A stretch of 64,000 nt of DNA from JAAYZB01 sp035379945 (GCA_035379945.1 DAOSWG010000005.1:1-64000), one strand, 5' to 3'. Positions 17,153 through 26,464 are shown, counted from the first letter of the stretch. Notes: generated from the letters alone by a model not told the origin. Numbers and translations: made by a program.

Positions 17153-17680
17153 TCATTCGCCTTCTTTATATATGTATTGATCGACTATTTCTCCGTAATA
17201 AACCGTGTGACATGTATTTCCGGGTTTCGTTGGTCCATAATATCTTTCTTTTATAAATTCCGGTATTGCAGCTTTGTCCAACGGCTGTTTGTATATCACT
17301 CTGCATTCGTAATGCAATCCGGCTTCCTTAATTACTGGAGTCGATACTTTCCTTGCAGGAAGCAAGGCAATGTTTAACTCTTTAAATTTGTCGCAATCAC
17401 GCATGGATCTGGTTCCGCAAAAAGCCAACTCTTTAGCCATGTCTTTTTGCATAGGAACGCTCACGGTGAATTCATTGCTTTCTTCGATCAGGCCATATGT
17501 CGCCCGGGAATCCCTTACAAGTACGATGAATACCGGCCGCCCCCAAATTATATTTATACCGCCCCACCCGATTGTCATGGTGTTTGTTTTACCGGCGGCG
17601 TTGGTGGTCAGAAAAATACCACCAGGGAGTTTTTTTGTGACTTCGTTTGCATATTCGTATGGTTTTATTTCCTGATACAT
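17153..17680 (-). CDS. Flavin reductase-like FMN-binding protein (flavoredoxin family)
   Basis: The 175-aa protein matches the flavin reductase-like/flavoredoxin fold. LPGGIFLTTNAAGKTNTMTI near the N-terminus is the FMN-binding beta strand, GRPVFIVLVRDSRATYGLI follows, and FTVSVPMQKDMAKELAFCGT contains the usual N-x-x-x-x-A-x-x-CG region. Such proteins bind FMN and transfer electrons from NAD(P)H or act as small redox carriers. The partner here is unknown. It is the first gene of an operon with folD and punA and is divergent from tyrA. Confidence 0.85.
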   Translation of the reverse strand: MYQEIKPYEYANEVTKKLPGGIFLTTNAAGKTNTMTIGWGGINIIWGRPVFIVLVRDSRATYGLIEESNEFTVSVPMQKDMAKELAFCGTRSMRDCDKFKELNIALLPARKVSTPVIKEAGLHYECRVIYKQPLDKAAIPEFIKERYYGPTKPGNTCHTVYYGEIVDQYIYKEGE

Positions 17681-17841
17681 AGTATCACTTCCTTTTTTGA
17701 TTATACCATAAAAAGTCTGTTTCGGCGTGTTTTTGATGGTACCGTTTTCGTTTTTGGATCAAATTCCAATATTCTTATTTTTTTATATTGTCAGACCTTT
17801 TTTGTGATAAAATTAGATAAAATATGTTTGGGGTGCTATAC

Positions 17842-18687
17842 ATGAAAATCGGATTTGTTGGTTTGGGCTTGATGGGCGGTTCAATTGCATCCGCCTTAAA
17901 AAAAGAACACGATATCCTTGCATATGATGTCCGGAAGGACTCTCTTGATTACGCCTTGGAAAATCATATCATCGATCGTGCGTTTACCGATCCGAAATCT
18001 CTACTTGCCGAAACTGATATTTTATTCATTTGTTTGTATCCCCGCGACTGTGTTTCTTTCGTCAAAAAATGGAACTCATATTTCAAACCCGACTGCCTGG
18101 TTATTGAAATCTCCGGGATTAAATCCGGGATCATAAGAGATGTATCCTTGTATGTCAACGGGCAATTTGATATGGTGTTCACTCATCCGATTGCCGGCAA
18201 AGAAAAATCCGGAGTCGAATATGCCGATAAAACCATTTTTCTCGATCAAAATTTTGTAATTGTTCCGGTTGCTTCCAATCAGGAAAAAAATCTTCTTTTA
18301 GTAGAAAATCTCGCCAGACAAATGGGGTTTGGCAATGTCGTCCGCATAGATTCTCAAGTCCACGATGAAATCATTGCATACACTTCGCAACTGGCACACG
18401 TTCTTGCGTTGGCTTTGATAGATTCCGATGACAACCAAGTAACAACCAGTCGTTTCATCGGCGACTCTTTCCGTGACCTTACCAGAATAGCCATGATCAA
18501 CGACGATCTGTGGAGCGAACTAATGATTGAAAACAAAACCGCTCTCCTTGACAAAATAGAAATTATGCAAAATGAGTTGTCACGCTATAAACAACTGATT
18601 GCTGACGGCGATTATGAGGGGTTACGAAAAGCAATGAAGAAATCCAAAGCAGCAAGAATCGCCATAGAAAAGGATATCAAATCATGA
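17842..18687 (+). CDS. tyrA: Prephenate dehydrogenase
   Basis: This 281-aa NAD(P)-dependent dehydrogenase converts prephenate to 4-hydroxyphenylpyruvate for tyrosine synthesis. The Rossmann loop is IGFVGLGLMGGSIASAL at the very N-terminus, and the active-site segment THPIAGKEKSGVEYA lies at about residue 115. No chorismate mutase or ACT domain is present. I chose ATG at 17842 (MKIGFVG), with GGGGTG about 6 bases upstream; the ATG at 17824 has no ribosome binding site. It is the first gene of the aromatic operon and overlaps aroA by 4 bases. Confidence 0.93.
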   Translation: MKIGFVGLGLMGGSIASALKKEHDILAYDVRKDSLDYALENHIIDRAFTDPKSLLAETDILFICLYPRDCVSFVKKWNSYFKPDCLVIEISGIKSGIIRDVSLYVNGQFDMVFTHPIAGKEKSGVEYADKTIFLDQNFVIVPVASNQEKNLLLVENLARQMGFGNVVRIDSQVHDEIIAYTSQLAHVLALALIDSDDNQVTTSRFIGDSFRDLTRIAMINDDLWSELMIENKTALLDKIEIMQNELSRYKQLIADGDYEGLRKAMKKSKAARIAIEKDIKS

Positions 18688-19955
18688 AAGCCGTCGTATA
18701 CCCCGGACTTCCAAAAGGAAAAGTTTCCATCCCGGCCTCTAAAAGCCAGACACATAGAGCAGTCATTGCCGCTTCGCTTGCTTTGGGAAAAAGTACAATA
18801 TCCAATATATCATACAGCGAAGATATTGACGCTACGATCGGGGCTATGGAAAAAATCGGCGCCAGATTCATCCGCTCCGCGGACAAACTAACAGTCTACG
18901 GAACTTCAAAGATCGGTTTTACCGAAGACAACTTCGTCGAATGCAACGAATCCGGTTCCACTCTACGTTTTCTTATTCCGGTTTTTTCTCTTTGCAATCA
19001 GAAAGTAGTTTTCACCGGAAGAAGGAGCCTGTTTCAGAGACCTTTGGGAATATATGATTCCTTGTTCGCCAAAGCAAATTCCCGTTTTATAAAAAACGAC
19101 GATTCGGTTATCGTTGCCGGATCCCTCGTTCCTGGAACTTATACGCTTGCGGGCAATGTAAGCAGCCAGTTCATATCCGGGCTGCTATTTGCTCTTCCTT
19201 TGCTGGACGGAAGTTCGGAAATCGTTGTTTCCGAGCCGTTTGAATCGCGCTACTATGTCGACATGACGGTTTCGGTTTTAAAACTCGCGGGAATTGTTGT
19301 TGAACAAGAAAACAATCGTTACCTGATCAAAGGAAATCAATCCTACAAGCATTTTGACATTTCTTTGGAAGGCGATTTTTCTCAGATGGCATTTTTCGCT
19401 GTTCTCGGTATTCTCGCCGGAGATGTCGAATGCAAAAACATGCCGGAAACTTCTCTGCAACCAGACCGGGCTATTTTGAATTTCATAAGCGAAGCCGGCG
19501 GGAAATATATCCGTACCGAAACCGGGTATCGCTTTCTCGCTTCCTCGCTTGAAGCTATCACGTGCGATGTCGGACAGTCTCCCGATCTTGCTCCGGTATT
19601 GTCGGTTATGGCCGCCTTTTCCCAAGGACTTTCTTCGATAACAAACGCGGCCAGATTAAAAATCAAAGAGTCAAATCGTTTGGAAGCTATTTGGCAAATT
19701 ATCAACGGCCTTGGCGGAAAAGCAGAACTCGGAAATGATTATGTGAACATAACAGGCGCAAACGAACTGGTTGGTGGCTCTTTTAATTCCTTTGGCGATC
19801 ATCGGATTGTCATGTCGTTGGCTATCGCTGCCTCCCGCTGCCAAAATCCGGTTTTGATCAAAAACGCCGAAGCGGTAAATAAATCCTATCCCCGCTTTTT
19901 CCGAGACCTGGCTTCTTTGGGTTTGAAAATCGATTTTATAAAGGAGGAAGAATAA
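18684..19955 (+). CDS. aroA: 3-phosphoshikimate 1-carboxyvinyltransferase (EPSP synthase)
   Basis: This 423-aa enzyme joins shikimate 3-phosphate and PEP. Conserved pieces are PASKSQTHRAVIAASL (about 12-27, phosphate-binding Lys/Ser), NESGSTLRFLIPV (about 92), FISGLLFALPLL, DLAPVLSVMAAF, RLKIKESNRLEAI (about 328) and FGDHRIVMSLAIA. These mark a full-length bacterial EPSP synthase. The start overlaps the tyrA stop as ATGA. The end abuts aroB without a spacer, and the aroB ribosome binding site (AAGGAGG) lies within the aroA 3' end. Confidence 0.96.
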   Translation: MKAVVYPGLPKGKVSIPASKSQTHRAVIAASLALGKSTISNISYSEDIDATIGAMEKIGARFIRSADKLTVYGTSKIGFTEDNFVECNESGSTLRFLIPVFSLCNQKVVFTGRRSLFQRPLGIYDSLFAKANSRFIKNDDSVIVAGSLVPGTYTLAGNVSSQFISGLLFALPLLDGSSEIVVSEPFESRYYVDMTVSVLKLAGIVVEQENNRYLIKGNQSYKHFDISLEGDFSQMAFFAVLGILAGDVECKNMPETSLQPDRAILNFISEAGGKYIRTETGYRFLASSLEAITCDVGQSPDLAPVLSVMAAFSQGLSSITNAARLKIKESNRLEAIWQIINGLGGKAELGNDYVNITGANELVGGSFNSFGDHRIVMSLAIAASRCQNPVLIKNAEAVNKSYPRFFRDLASLGLKIDFIKEEE

Positions 19956-20951
19956 ATGGAAACTATTATAATCAAATCCCGTTTCTTTTCTTATCCCATT
20001 CACGTTGAAAACGGCATTCTTTCTCGTTTGGACGAATTTTGGGATGTGACTCGCCAGGTTGTGGTCATATCCGACGATGGTATTCCGGTTTCTTATGTAG
20101 ATACCGTCGTAAACAAATTCCCCGGCTGCCTCAAAATTATTTTCCCTCAGGGAGAAACAAGCAAATCCCTTCAACAATACGAAAGGATCGTCGGTTTGCT
20201 TTCGGCAAACCATGTTTCCCGCGACGCTTTGCTTGTTGCTCTTGGCGGCGGAGTCACAGGTGACCTTGCCGGATTTGTAGCAGCTACTTATCTGCGCGGT
20301 ATAGAGTATGTTCAAATTCCCACTTCCCTTCTAGCACAAATCGATTCCAGCGTCGGCGGAAAAGTTGCAGTCAACACAAAACAAGCAAAAAACATTGTCG
20401 GGTGTTTTTATCCGCCCAAAATGGTTTTGGTCGATCCTTCTTTGTTATCAACGTTGCCGGAAAGACAATTCCGAAACGGTTTGGGCGAAATGATAAAATA
20501 CGGGATGGTCGCCGATTCGTTGTTGTTTGAAAAATTAGAAAACCCGGTACTCCCTTCCGAGCTGAATTTTTTGATAACTAGATCGATAAACATCAAAAAA
20601 CGTTTTGTCGAACAGGATGAATTCGATACCGGTTCCAGACAGGCTTTGAATTTCGGCCACACTTTCGGCCACGCAATCGAAGCTTTCTATGGATACGAAA
20701 AATACTTGCACGGCGAGGCCGTCGCTATTGGAATGATGCGCATAGTGTCAAACGCCACCATCAAACAAAGGTTGGAAAACGCGCTTCGATCGCAAGGTCT
20801 TCCAACCGCAGACGAAGCTTCGAACGAGTTGCTTTGGGATTATGTGATGAAAGACAAAAAGAATCGCGCCAAAGCTCTCACGTATGTTGATGTAAACGCC
20901 ATCGGATCTTATGTTTTAAAAACAGCAAAATCAAAGGAGGAGCTGTTATGA
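19956..20951 (+). CDS. aroB: 3-dehydroquinate synthase
   Basis: This 331-aa NAD- and metal-dependent enzyme cyclises DAHP to 3-dehydroquinate. The signature runs ALGGGVTGDLAGFVAATYLR (about 92-111), then IPTSLLAQIDSSVGGKVAVN. Metal ligands fall in GEMIKYG, LNFGHTFGHAIE and LHGEAVAIGM. The ATG directly follows the aroA stop. AAGGAGG at the end of aroB drives aroC, which overlaps it by 4 bases. Length is slightly below the usual 350-360 aa, but the core motifs are complete. Confidence 0.96.
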   Translation: METIIIKSRFFSYPIHVENGILSRLDEFWDVTRQVVVISDDGIPVSYVDTVVNKFPGCLKIIFPQGETSKSLQQYERIVGLLSANHVSRDALLVALGGGVTGDLAGFVAATYLRGIEYVQIPTSLLAQIDSSVGGKVAVNTKQAKNIVGCFYPPKMVLVDPSLLSTLPERQFRNGLGEMIKYGMVADSLLFEKLENPVLPSELNFLITRSINIKKRFVEQDEFDTGSRQALNFGHTFGHAIEAFYGYEKYLHGEAVAIGMMRIVSNATIKQRLENALRSQGLPTADEASNELLWDYVMKDKKNRAKALTYVDVNAIGSYVLKTAKSKEELL

Positions 20952-22045
20952 ATACGATTGGAAACATTATTAAGCTGACTTTTTTTGGTGAGTCGCATGG
21001 AGAATATTTAGGCGTCGTTATCGATAACCTTCCTGCCGGAATAAAAATAGATTATGACAATATTGACGCGTGGCTACAAAAGAGAAGACCCCAGGGGAAT
21101 CTGTCAACCGCTCGAGTGGAACCGGATGATTGGAAAATTATCTCCGGGTATTTTAACGAAAAAACAACGGGTGCGGCTTTTACGGTCTTGATTAAAAACC
21201 GGGAAATGCGTTCAGAAGATTACCGTCGAAACGAATTCAAACCACGGCCTGGGCACGCTGATTATCCGGCGCATGTCAAATACGACGGGGCAAACGACGT
21301 ACGAGGCGGTGGTGTTTTTTCCGGTCGAATCACAGCTTTGTGGATGGTCGTTGGAGCAATTTCCGAACAATTTCTTGCTAAGGAAAACATCAATGTTTTC
21401 TCTCATATTGTCAGTATAAAAAACGTAAAAAGTACCCTTTTTGCAAATGATATGTTAAATAATGAATTTTTAGAAAAGATGAAAACTAGCGGTTTTCCCG
21501 TCATTTCCGATCGCGTTTCAGAATTAATGAAACAAGAAATCGAAAACGCCAAAAAATCCGGGGATTCGGTCGGTGGAATCGTGGAAACCGTGATTGTCGG
21601 ATTGCCTGTTGGAATCGGCGAACCGTTATTCGCGTCGTGCGAAAGCGTCCTGTCAAGTAATCTGTTCTCCATACCGGGAATCAAGGGCGTCGAATTTGGA
21701 TCCGGCTTTGCGATTACGGAAAAATTGGGATCCGAAGCCAACGACCCATACAGAATACAGGACGGAAAAATCATTACCACCACAAACCACAACGGCGGAA
21801 TTGTCGGTGGCATTTCCACCGGCATGCCACTTGTGTTTCGGGTTGCCGTTAAACCGACTCCATCTATTTCCGTGGAACAGAAAACCGTTGATCTTTCAAG
21901 CGGCACAAATTCCGAAATAGAAGTTTCTGGCCGCCACGACCCGTCGATTGTTCCGCGTGTAATCCCTGTTATATCTGCCGTCGCCTCCTTCACTATATTG
22001 GATTTATTGCTTTTGTCACGAATAGGAAGGTCGGTTGTCAAATAA
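20948..22045 (+). CDS. aroC: Chorismate synthase
   Basis: This 365-aa FMN-dependent enzyme makes chorismate from EPSP. The N-terminal signature FFGESHGEYLGVVIDNLPAG is present, and RRPQGNLSTARVEPDDW follows. The FMN-site segment RPGHADYPAHVKYDGANDVR and the C-terminal SGRHDPSIVPRVIPVISAVA match the family. It overlaps aroB by 4 bases, and its TAA shares one base with the ATG of the fused aroE-aroK gene, so the pathway genes form one tightly coupled message. Confidence 0.96.
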   Translation: MNTIGNIIKLTFFGESHGEYLGVVIDNLPAGIKIDYDNIDAWLQKRRPQGNLSTARVEPDDWKIISGYFNEKTTGAAFTVLIKNREMRSEDYRRNEFKPRPGHADYPAHVKYDGANDVRGGGVFSGRITALWMVVGAISEQFLAKENINVFSHIVSIKNVKSTLFANDMLNNEFLEKMKTSGFPVISDRVSELMKQEIENAKKSGDSVGGIVETVIVGLPVGIGEPLFASCESVLSSNLFSIPGIKGVEFGSGFAITEKLGSEANDPYRIQDGKIITTTNHNGGIVGGISTGMPLVFRVAVKPTPSISVEQKTVDLSSGTNSEIEVSGRHDPSIVPRVIPVISAVASFTILDLLLLSRIGRSVVK

Positions 22046-23307
22046 TGTATGGTCTGCTTGGCAAATCGCTTTCCCACAGTCGTTCGCCGGAAATCCATCG
22101 CTTGTTGGGAAATGCCGATTACCGTCTTTTTGAAAGTCCCGATCCCAAGTTTTTTCTATCTTCGAAACTTTTCACCGGAATCAATGTCACCATACCATAC
22201 AAAGAATCTGTAATTCCGTTGCTGGATGAACTTGATCCGGTTGCTAGAGCGACCGGCGCGGTCAATACGGTCTTAAATAACAACGGCCGACTCGTAGGTT
22301 ACAATACGGATGTTTTTGGTTTCGAACAGTTGCTCGTTCACGCCGGAATCAATCCATATCAAAAAAAGGTTCTTATTCTGGGTAATGGCGGGGCGGCAAA
22401 AGCATGTGCATTTGTTTTGCATAAACTCGGCGCCAAGCAACCGGTCAAACTTTGCCGGCGGATCAAGAGCGAAAACGAATTCCTTTTTTCGGAAATAGAA
22501 AAGGTTGTTGACAGCGAAATCATAATCAACACCACGCCTTTGGGAATGTATCCAGAAAACGATAGTTCCGTTTTGATTGATCTCAATCTGTTTTACAGGC
22601 TTGATTCCGTAATTGATTTGATATATAATCCTTTGCATACAAATCTTTTGCTTGATGCAAAGTCCAAAGATATTTTTGCGACTAACGGTTTGTATATGCT
22701 GGTTTCTCAAGCTGCCAAGTCCAACGAATTGTTCACCGGCATTCCTGCAACAAAAAATCAGATCGACTCTGTTTTTTCCATTTTGTCCGCACAAATGACA
22801 AACTTGGTTTTGATCGGTCTTCCAGGAAGTGGAAAAAGTTCCGTTGCAGGGTTGTTGGCCAAAGGACTTAAAAAAACGGTCGCTGACTGCGACCAACTAA
22901 TTTCCGATGCCGCGGGCATGTCGATATCCGACATCTTCGCTTCTTTTGGAGAGCCCTATTTCCGCAACCTGGAATACGAACTCACAAAGGGCTTGTATCA
23001 AAATCAAGGGTTGGTTATTTCTACCGGCGGAGGCATGGTGGAAAACGACAACTTGATGCGCCTTTTGCGTCAAAACGGCTTGTTAGTCTTTCTTGACCGT
23101 CCAATCACTTTCATCCTGAAAGAAAGTGTTTCTGGCCGTCCTTTGCTCAAAACACCCGAAGATTTGCTTGCCTTAGAAAAACGCAGGCGGTCTTTATATG
23201 AAAAATACGCTGACATCCGATATGAATCCGTTTCTAACGATCCCGCTTCGGAGGCAGCGCTAATCAAGGAGCGCTTTTATGGATATTTTGATAATCAACG
23301 GGCCTAA
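22045..23307 (+). CDS. aroE-aroK: Fused shikimate dehydrogenase - shikimate kinase
   Basis: The 420-aa reading frame joins two consecutive pathway enzymes. Residues 1-250 are AroE: GKSLSHSRSPEIH binds shikimate, NVTIPYKESV holds the catalytic Lys, then GAVNTV, YNTDVFGF and the NADP loop ILGNGGAAKACAF. Residues about 252-420 are AroK: Walker A LIGLPGSGKSSVAG, ADCDQLI with the shikimate Asp, FGEPYFRNLEYE, STGGGMV and SGRPLL. There is no internal stop or start with a ribosome binding site, so one polypeptide is expected. The fusion is uncommon. It could channel shikimate, which is an inference. Confidence 0.94.
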   Translation: MYGLLGKSLSHSRSPEIHRLLGNADYRLFESPDPKFFLSSKLFTGINVTIPYKESVIPLLDELDPVARATGAVNTVLNNNGRLVGYNTDVFGFEQLLVHAGINPYQKKVLILGNGGAAKACAFVLHKLGAKQPVKLCRRIKSENEFLFSEIEKVVDSEIIINTTPLGMYPENDSSVLIDLNLFYRLDSVIDLIYNPLHTNLLLDAKSKDIFATNGLYMLVSQAAKSNELFTGIPATKNQIDSVFSILSAQMTNLVLIGLPGSGKSSVAGLLAKGLKKTVADCDQLISDAAGMSISDIFASFGEPYFRNLEYELTKGLYQNQGLVISTGGGMVENDNLMRLLRQNGLLVFLDRPITFILKESVSGRPLLKTPEDLLALEKRRRSLYEKYADIRYESVSNDPASEAALIKERFYGYFDNQRA

Positions 23308-23716
23308 TCTGAACCTGCTCGGCTTACGCGAGCCTGCTATATACGGCAAAGCGAGTTATTCCGATTTGTTGGGTTATCTTTCCGGTTACTCGGCTTTATC
23401 GGGGGACAATTTGTTTTTTTTCCAATCGAATCACGAAGGATCCATCATTGATTTCATTCAGGAGAATTATACTAAGGCCTCCGGAATCGTTATTAACCCA
23501 GGCGCTTTCGCACATTACTCATATGCCATCTACGATTGTTTGCTTTCCGTTCCGATCCCCGCTGTCGAGGTACATATATCCGATATTTATTCCCGCGAAC
23601 CATTTCGGCAAAACTCAGTCATTTCGCCCGCTTGCATCGGTACGATATGTGGCAAAGGTTTTTCTGGATATACAGAAGCTATTGAATTATTGAAGAAAGG
23701 ATCCCGCACAAAATGA
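23279..23716 (+). CDS. aroQ: Type II 3-dehydroquinate dehydratase
   Basis: This 145-aa protein is of the dodecameric type II class. It starts DILIINGPNLNLLGLREPAI with the lid Arg/Tyr region, has FFQSNHEGSIIDFI (about 46-59) and GIVINPGAFAHYSYAIYDCL, and the VEVHISDIYSREPFR loop carries the catalytic region. It overlaps the aroE-aroK end by 29 bases. AAGGAG lies 7 bases before its ATG within aroK, which supports this start. It overlaps aroF by 4 bases. Confidence 0.95.
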   Translation: MDILIINGPNLNLLGLREPAIYGKASYSDLLGYLSGYSALSGDNLFFFQSNHEGSIIDFIQENYTKASGIVINPGAFAHYSYAIYDCLLSVPIPAVEVHISDIYSREPFRQNSVISPACIGTICGKGFSGYTEAIELLKKGSRTK

Positions 23717-24729
23717 TCATCAAATTCAAAGAAAAAGCCAAACCAGAAGAAATCGCGTTGCTACGTGACGTTTTACAAAACCAGGGATTCTCCATCCACG
23801 AAAGCACAGGGACTTTAATTACCCTTTTCGGAGTAATCGGAGACACATCCAAATTCGATCCGAATTCTCTTTACGTATATGATTTTATTGAAACGGTTTT
23901 ACGAGTTCAAGAACCATATAAGCAGGTGAATCGGAAGTTTCATCCCGAAGATACAATCATAAATGTCAAAGGAGTACAAATTGGAGGCAAAAACGTTGTG
24001 GCTCTAGCCGGGCCGTGTGCGGTGGAATCGCTGGAACAAATGCAATCTATCGCCCCGCTTGTTAAAGCTGCCGGTGCCAAAATCCTGCGTGCTGGCGCTT
24101 ATAAACCGCGTACCAGTCCGTACTCTTTCCAAGGACTAGGGGAAAAAGGGTTGAAAATCCTGGGTCAGATCGGCCGAGAATATTCCCTTCCTGTTGTAAG
24201 CGAACTGATGAGCATCGAAGATATTCCTTTATTCATAGAAAACGTCGACATTATTCAAATCGGCGCAAGAAACATGCAAAACTTTTCACTTTTAAAAGAA
24301 GTAGGAAAACTCGACAAGCCTGTTCTTTTGAAGCGCGGCATGGCCAACACGATAGAAGAATGGTTGATGTCAGCGGAATATATATTCGCCGGAGGAAACG
24401 ATAAGGTGATTCTATGTGATCGCGGTATCCGTACATTCGAAACATCGACCAGAAACACTTTGGATATCAGTTCCATTCCTGTCTTGAAAAAACTTTCGCA
24501 TTTGCCGGTAATCGTCGATCCATCACACGCCGCCGGCAGATGGGAATTCATCGAATCCATGTCGAGAGCCGCCGTGGCGGCCGGAGCTGACGGCCTTATA
24601 ATCGAAGTTCACCCCGACCCGGAGAAAGCTCTGAGCGATGGTCAACAATCCTTGAAACCAGAACGTTTCTCAACTCTCATGCAAAGCTGCCGTCTGGTAG
24701 CCGGCGCGATAGGCAGAACAATGGAGTGA
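23713..24729 (+). CDS. aroF: 3-deoxy-7-phosphoheptulonate (DAHP) synthase, type I-beta with N-terminal regulatory domain
   Basis: This 338-aa enzyme condenses PEP and erythrose 4-phosphate, the entry step to the shikimate pathway. Residues 1-70 form a ferredoxin-like domain (MIIKFKEKAKPEEIALLRDV) as in Thermotoga-type DAHP synthases, where it mediates Tyr/Phe inhibition. The barrel begins VVALAGPCAVES, then AGAYKPRTSPYSFQGLG, QIGARNMQNFSLL, PVLLKRG, LCDRGIRTFE and VDPSHAAGRWEFI. Although first in the pathway, it is last in the operon. With it the operon contains every step to chorismate. Gene naming (aroF, aroG or aroA2) varies between genomes. Confidence 0.94.
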   Translation: MIIKFKEKAKPEEIALLRDVLQNQGFSIHESTGTLITLFGVIGDTSKFDPNSLYVYDFIETVLRVQEPYKQVNRKFHPEDTIINVKGVQIGGKNVVALAGPCAVESLEQMQSIAPLVKAAGAKILRAGAYKPRTSPYSFQGLGEKGLKILGQIGREYSLPVVSELMSIEDIPLFIENVDIIQIGARNMQNFSLLKEVGKLDKPVLLKRGMANTIEEWLMSAEYIFAGGNDKVILCDRGIRTFETSTRNTLDISSIPVLKKLSHLPVIVDPSHAAGRWEFIESMSRAAVAAGADGLIIEVHPDPEKALSDGQQSLKPERFSTLMQSCRLVAGAIGRTME

Positions 24730-24747
24730 TTAATTTTGCCGCTCCGC

Positions 24748-24775
24748 TTTTCAAAAGATTTTGATGTGATATAAT
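24748..24775 (+). promoter_or_regulatory. Promoter of the small membrane protein gene
   Basis: TTTTCA (24748-24753), a 16-base spacer and the extended -10 TGATATAAT (24767-24775) lie 24 bases upstream of the ATG. The site begins 19 bases after the aroF stop, with no clear terminator in between. Confidence 0.6.
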
Positions 24776-24798
24776 TTATTATAAAGGAGATGATATAT

Positions 24799-25014
24799 AT
24801 GAAAGAATACGTAAGGACCATAGACGGTTTGCCCTTGATCATCAAAGTGATTTTGGCTCTGCCGTTTATCGACGGTATCATCTATGGGATCTACCGCATC
24901 GCCAAAGGGAGACTCATAATCGGTATTTTGTGGATTATTTTCGGGGCCTGCATTCTTTGGCTAGTGGATCTTATTTCAATCCTGCTCAAGGGCAAAGTCG
25001 TCTTTTTGGTCTAA
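24799..25014 (+). CDS. Small two-TM membrane protein
   Basis: The 71-aa protein has two hydrophobic stretches (about 13-34 and 40-66) separated by a basic turn, YRIAKGR. The pattern resembles small TM2-like proteins with a short loop, but the TM2 family motif is not evident. AAGGAG lies 9 bases before the ATG at 24799, and an upstream ATG three codons away is too close to the SD sequence. It has its own promoter and terminator. Function is unknown. Confidence 0.65.
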   Translation: MKEYVRTIDGLPLIIKVILALPFIDGIIYGIYRIAKGRLIIGILWIIFGACILWLVDLISILLKGKVVFLV

Positions 25015-25019
25015 TAAAA

Positions 25020-25040
25020 AAGGAGTCGCGATGACTCCTT
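25020..25040. terminator. Bidirectional intrinsic terminator
   Basis: AAGGAGTC (25020-25027) pairs with GACTCCTT (25033-25040), with A-runs on the left and T-runs on the right. It serves both the small membrane protein gene and the convergent aminotransferase gene. Confidence 0.85.
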
Positions 25041-25043
25041 TTT

Positions 25044-26279
25044 TTATACGTGTTTTTTCAGGATTCTGACCAATCGGGGAATATCGGTAAGCGGAAGCGA
25101 ACTGATTGCTATCCTTATGAGGTTGTCCATGTGAATCACATAGACGTGATCACTTGCCAAATCCTGGAAAATATTCTTGTTATCGGTCAAAACACTTATG
25201 AAGAATCCACCGCAGTACGGTAACATATCAAGCCCGACTTTGTCGGCTTCTTCCATGAATAGAACCGCCCTGTCGCGCAATAATTTTCTTCCAATGACAA
25301 GTTCGTCCTGGAACTTTTGTTTGTTTTCCGGGTTAGAGAATATTTTTCCGATAATGCTCATGCCGGGTTGGTTTACGCTTGAGAATCTCGCTCTCACGGA
25401 ATAGTCTCCGACGTTTACGAACGTATCGAGAACATCTTTGTTTTTGCTCAATCCGATTTGAGCTCCAACCCTGAATCCATACAATGAAAATGTTTTGGAA
25501 CCAGAAAATATGACTACTGTCAAAATATCCGGGTGTAGATTGAGATAAGAAAGAAAAATATCGCGGGACATTTCAACTGGTTTCATTTGATAGTCGACAT
25601 AAGCAATATCCTGCATCAAAGTTACTGGAATGCCTTCTGAAGCAATTTGGTTCAACACCTCTATGACTTTGTCCCAATCTTCCCTTGTCATGCAAAGTCC
25701 GGTCGGATTGTTACACGGATCATTCAACAATACGCTTAGACGGTTTTGTTCGTGCGCCAAATTCAGAGCTGCTTCCTTGAATGCGGCCACGTTGAATCGC
25801 TTCATGTCATCATACATTGAAAAGGTCTGTAATCCCAAATTTGCCTCATAGGCGAAATTTTGGTATGGTGTCCAATAATGGTTGGGAATCAAGACTTTTT
25901 GACCGAAATCGTTGAAATTATAAAAAGTATCGCTGATAGCTCCGCTACCTCCGGTTGTCGGGATAACCGCATGATAAAAATTTTTCCTGATCGTTTCGGC
26001 GTTTTTCCCAAAAACCCAATCGAATGCACCTTCGCTGAAAGCAGGAGTTCCTCTCACGGGAGCATAATGATATGTTTCCGCATCGGTCAATCCTTTCAGC
26101 AAATCTTCGACGATTTGATACTTGAAGACGTTACCTTCCTCGTGATGAAGCATTCCCACGGTAGCATCAATTACATCGTCGTACTTCTTCTTCATAGCCT
26201 TTGCTTCTTGCGAAATTTGCAAAATGTTCGATTCCAATTTTTTGTTTGCCGCATGACGTCCGGCGATCTGATTTTGCAT
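25044..26279 (-). CDS. PLP-dependent class I/II aminotransferase (possibly aromatic or aspartate)
   Basis: This 411-aa fold-type I aminotransferase has the substrate/PLP loop NDPCNNPTGLCMT and the Schiff-base Lys region SGSKTFSLYGFRVGAQIG, followed by YSVRARFSSVNQPG. IRIAISSLP near the end holds the carboxylate-binding Arg. I chose the ATG at 26279 (MQNQIAGRH), with AAGGA nine bases upstream. The longer frame to 26336 has none. It converges on the aromatic amino acid operon, so a role in transaminating aromatic keto acids is attractive but unproven. Aspartate is an equal possibility. Confidence 0.85.
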   Translation of the reverse strand: MQNQIAGRHAANKKLESNILQISQEAKAMKKKYDDVIDATVGMLHHEEGNVFKYQIVEDLLKGLTDAETYHYAPVRGTPAFSEGAFDWVFGKNAETIRKNFYHAVIPTTGGSGAISDTFYNFNDFGQKVLIPNHYWTPYQNFAYEANLGLQTFSMYDDMKRFNVAAFKEAALNLAHEQNRLSVLLNDPCNNPTGLCMTREDWDKVIEVLNQIASEGIPVTLMQDIAYVDYQMKPVEMSRDIFLSYLNLHPDILTVVIFSGSKTFSLYGFRVGAQIGLSKNKDVLDTFVNVGDYSVRARFSSVNQPGMSIIGKIFSNPENKQKFQDELVIGRKLLRDRAVLFMEEADKVGLDMLPYCGGFFISVLTDNKNIFQDLASDHVYVIHMDNLIRIAISSLPLTDIPRLVRILKKHV

Positions 26280-26430
26280 TTTATCACATCCTTCGTATTT
26301 TATTGGAACGCTTGTATGTTCGTTTTTGCGCACCACAATTATAACATATACCGGTTTGGTTTTACCGACATAAAAGGATGAAAGATATTTTCAATGACTT
26401 TCATCTTTTTCTTTCTTTGCTATAAAACAA

Positions 26431-26457
26431 AAAAGACAAGAATTGCTCCTGTCTTTT
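26431..26457 (-). terminator. Terminator of dnaN
   Basis: AAAAGACA (26457-26450, minus strand) pairs with TGTCTTTT (26438-26431), and the minus-strand tail stays T-rich. It begins about 8 bases after the dnaN stop. Confidence 0.7.
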
Positions 26458-26464
26458 TATCAAA

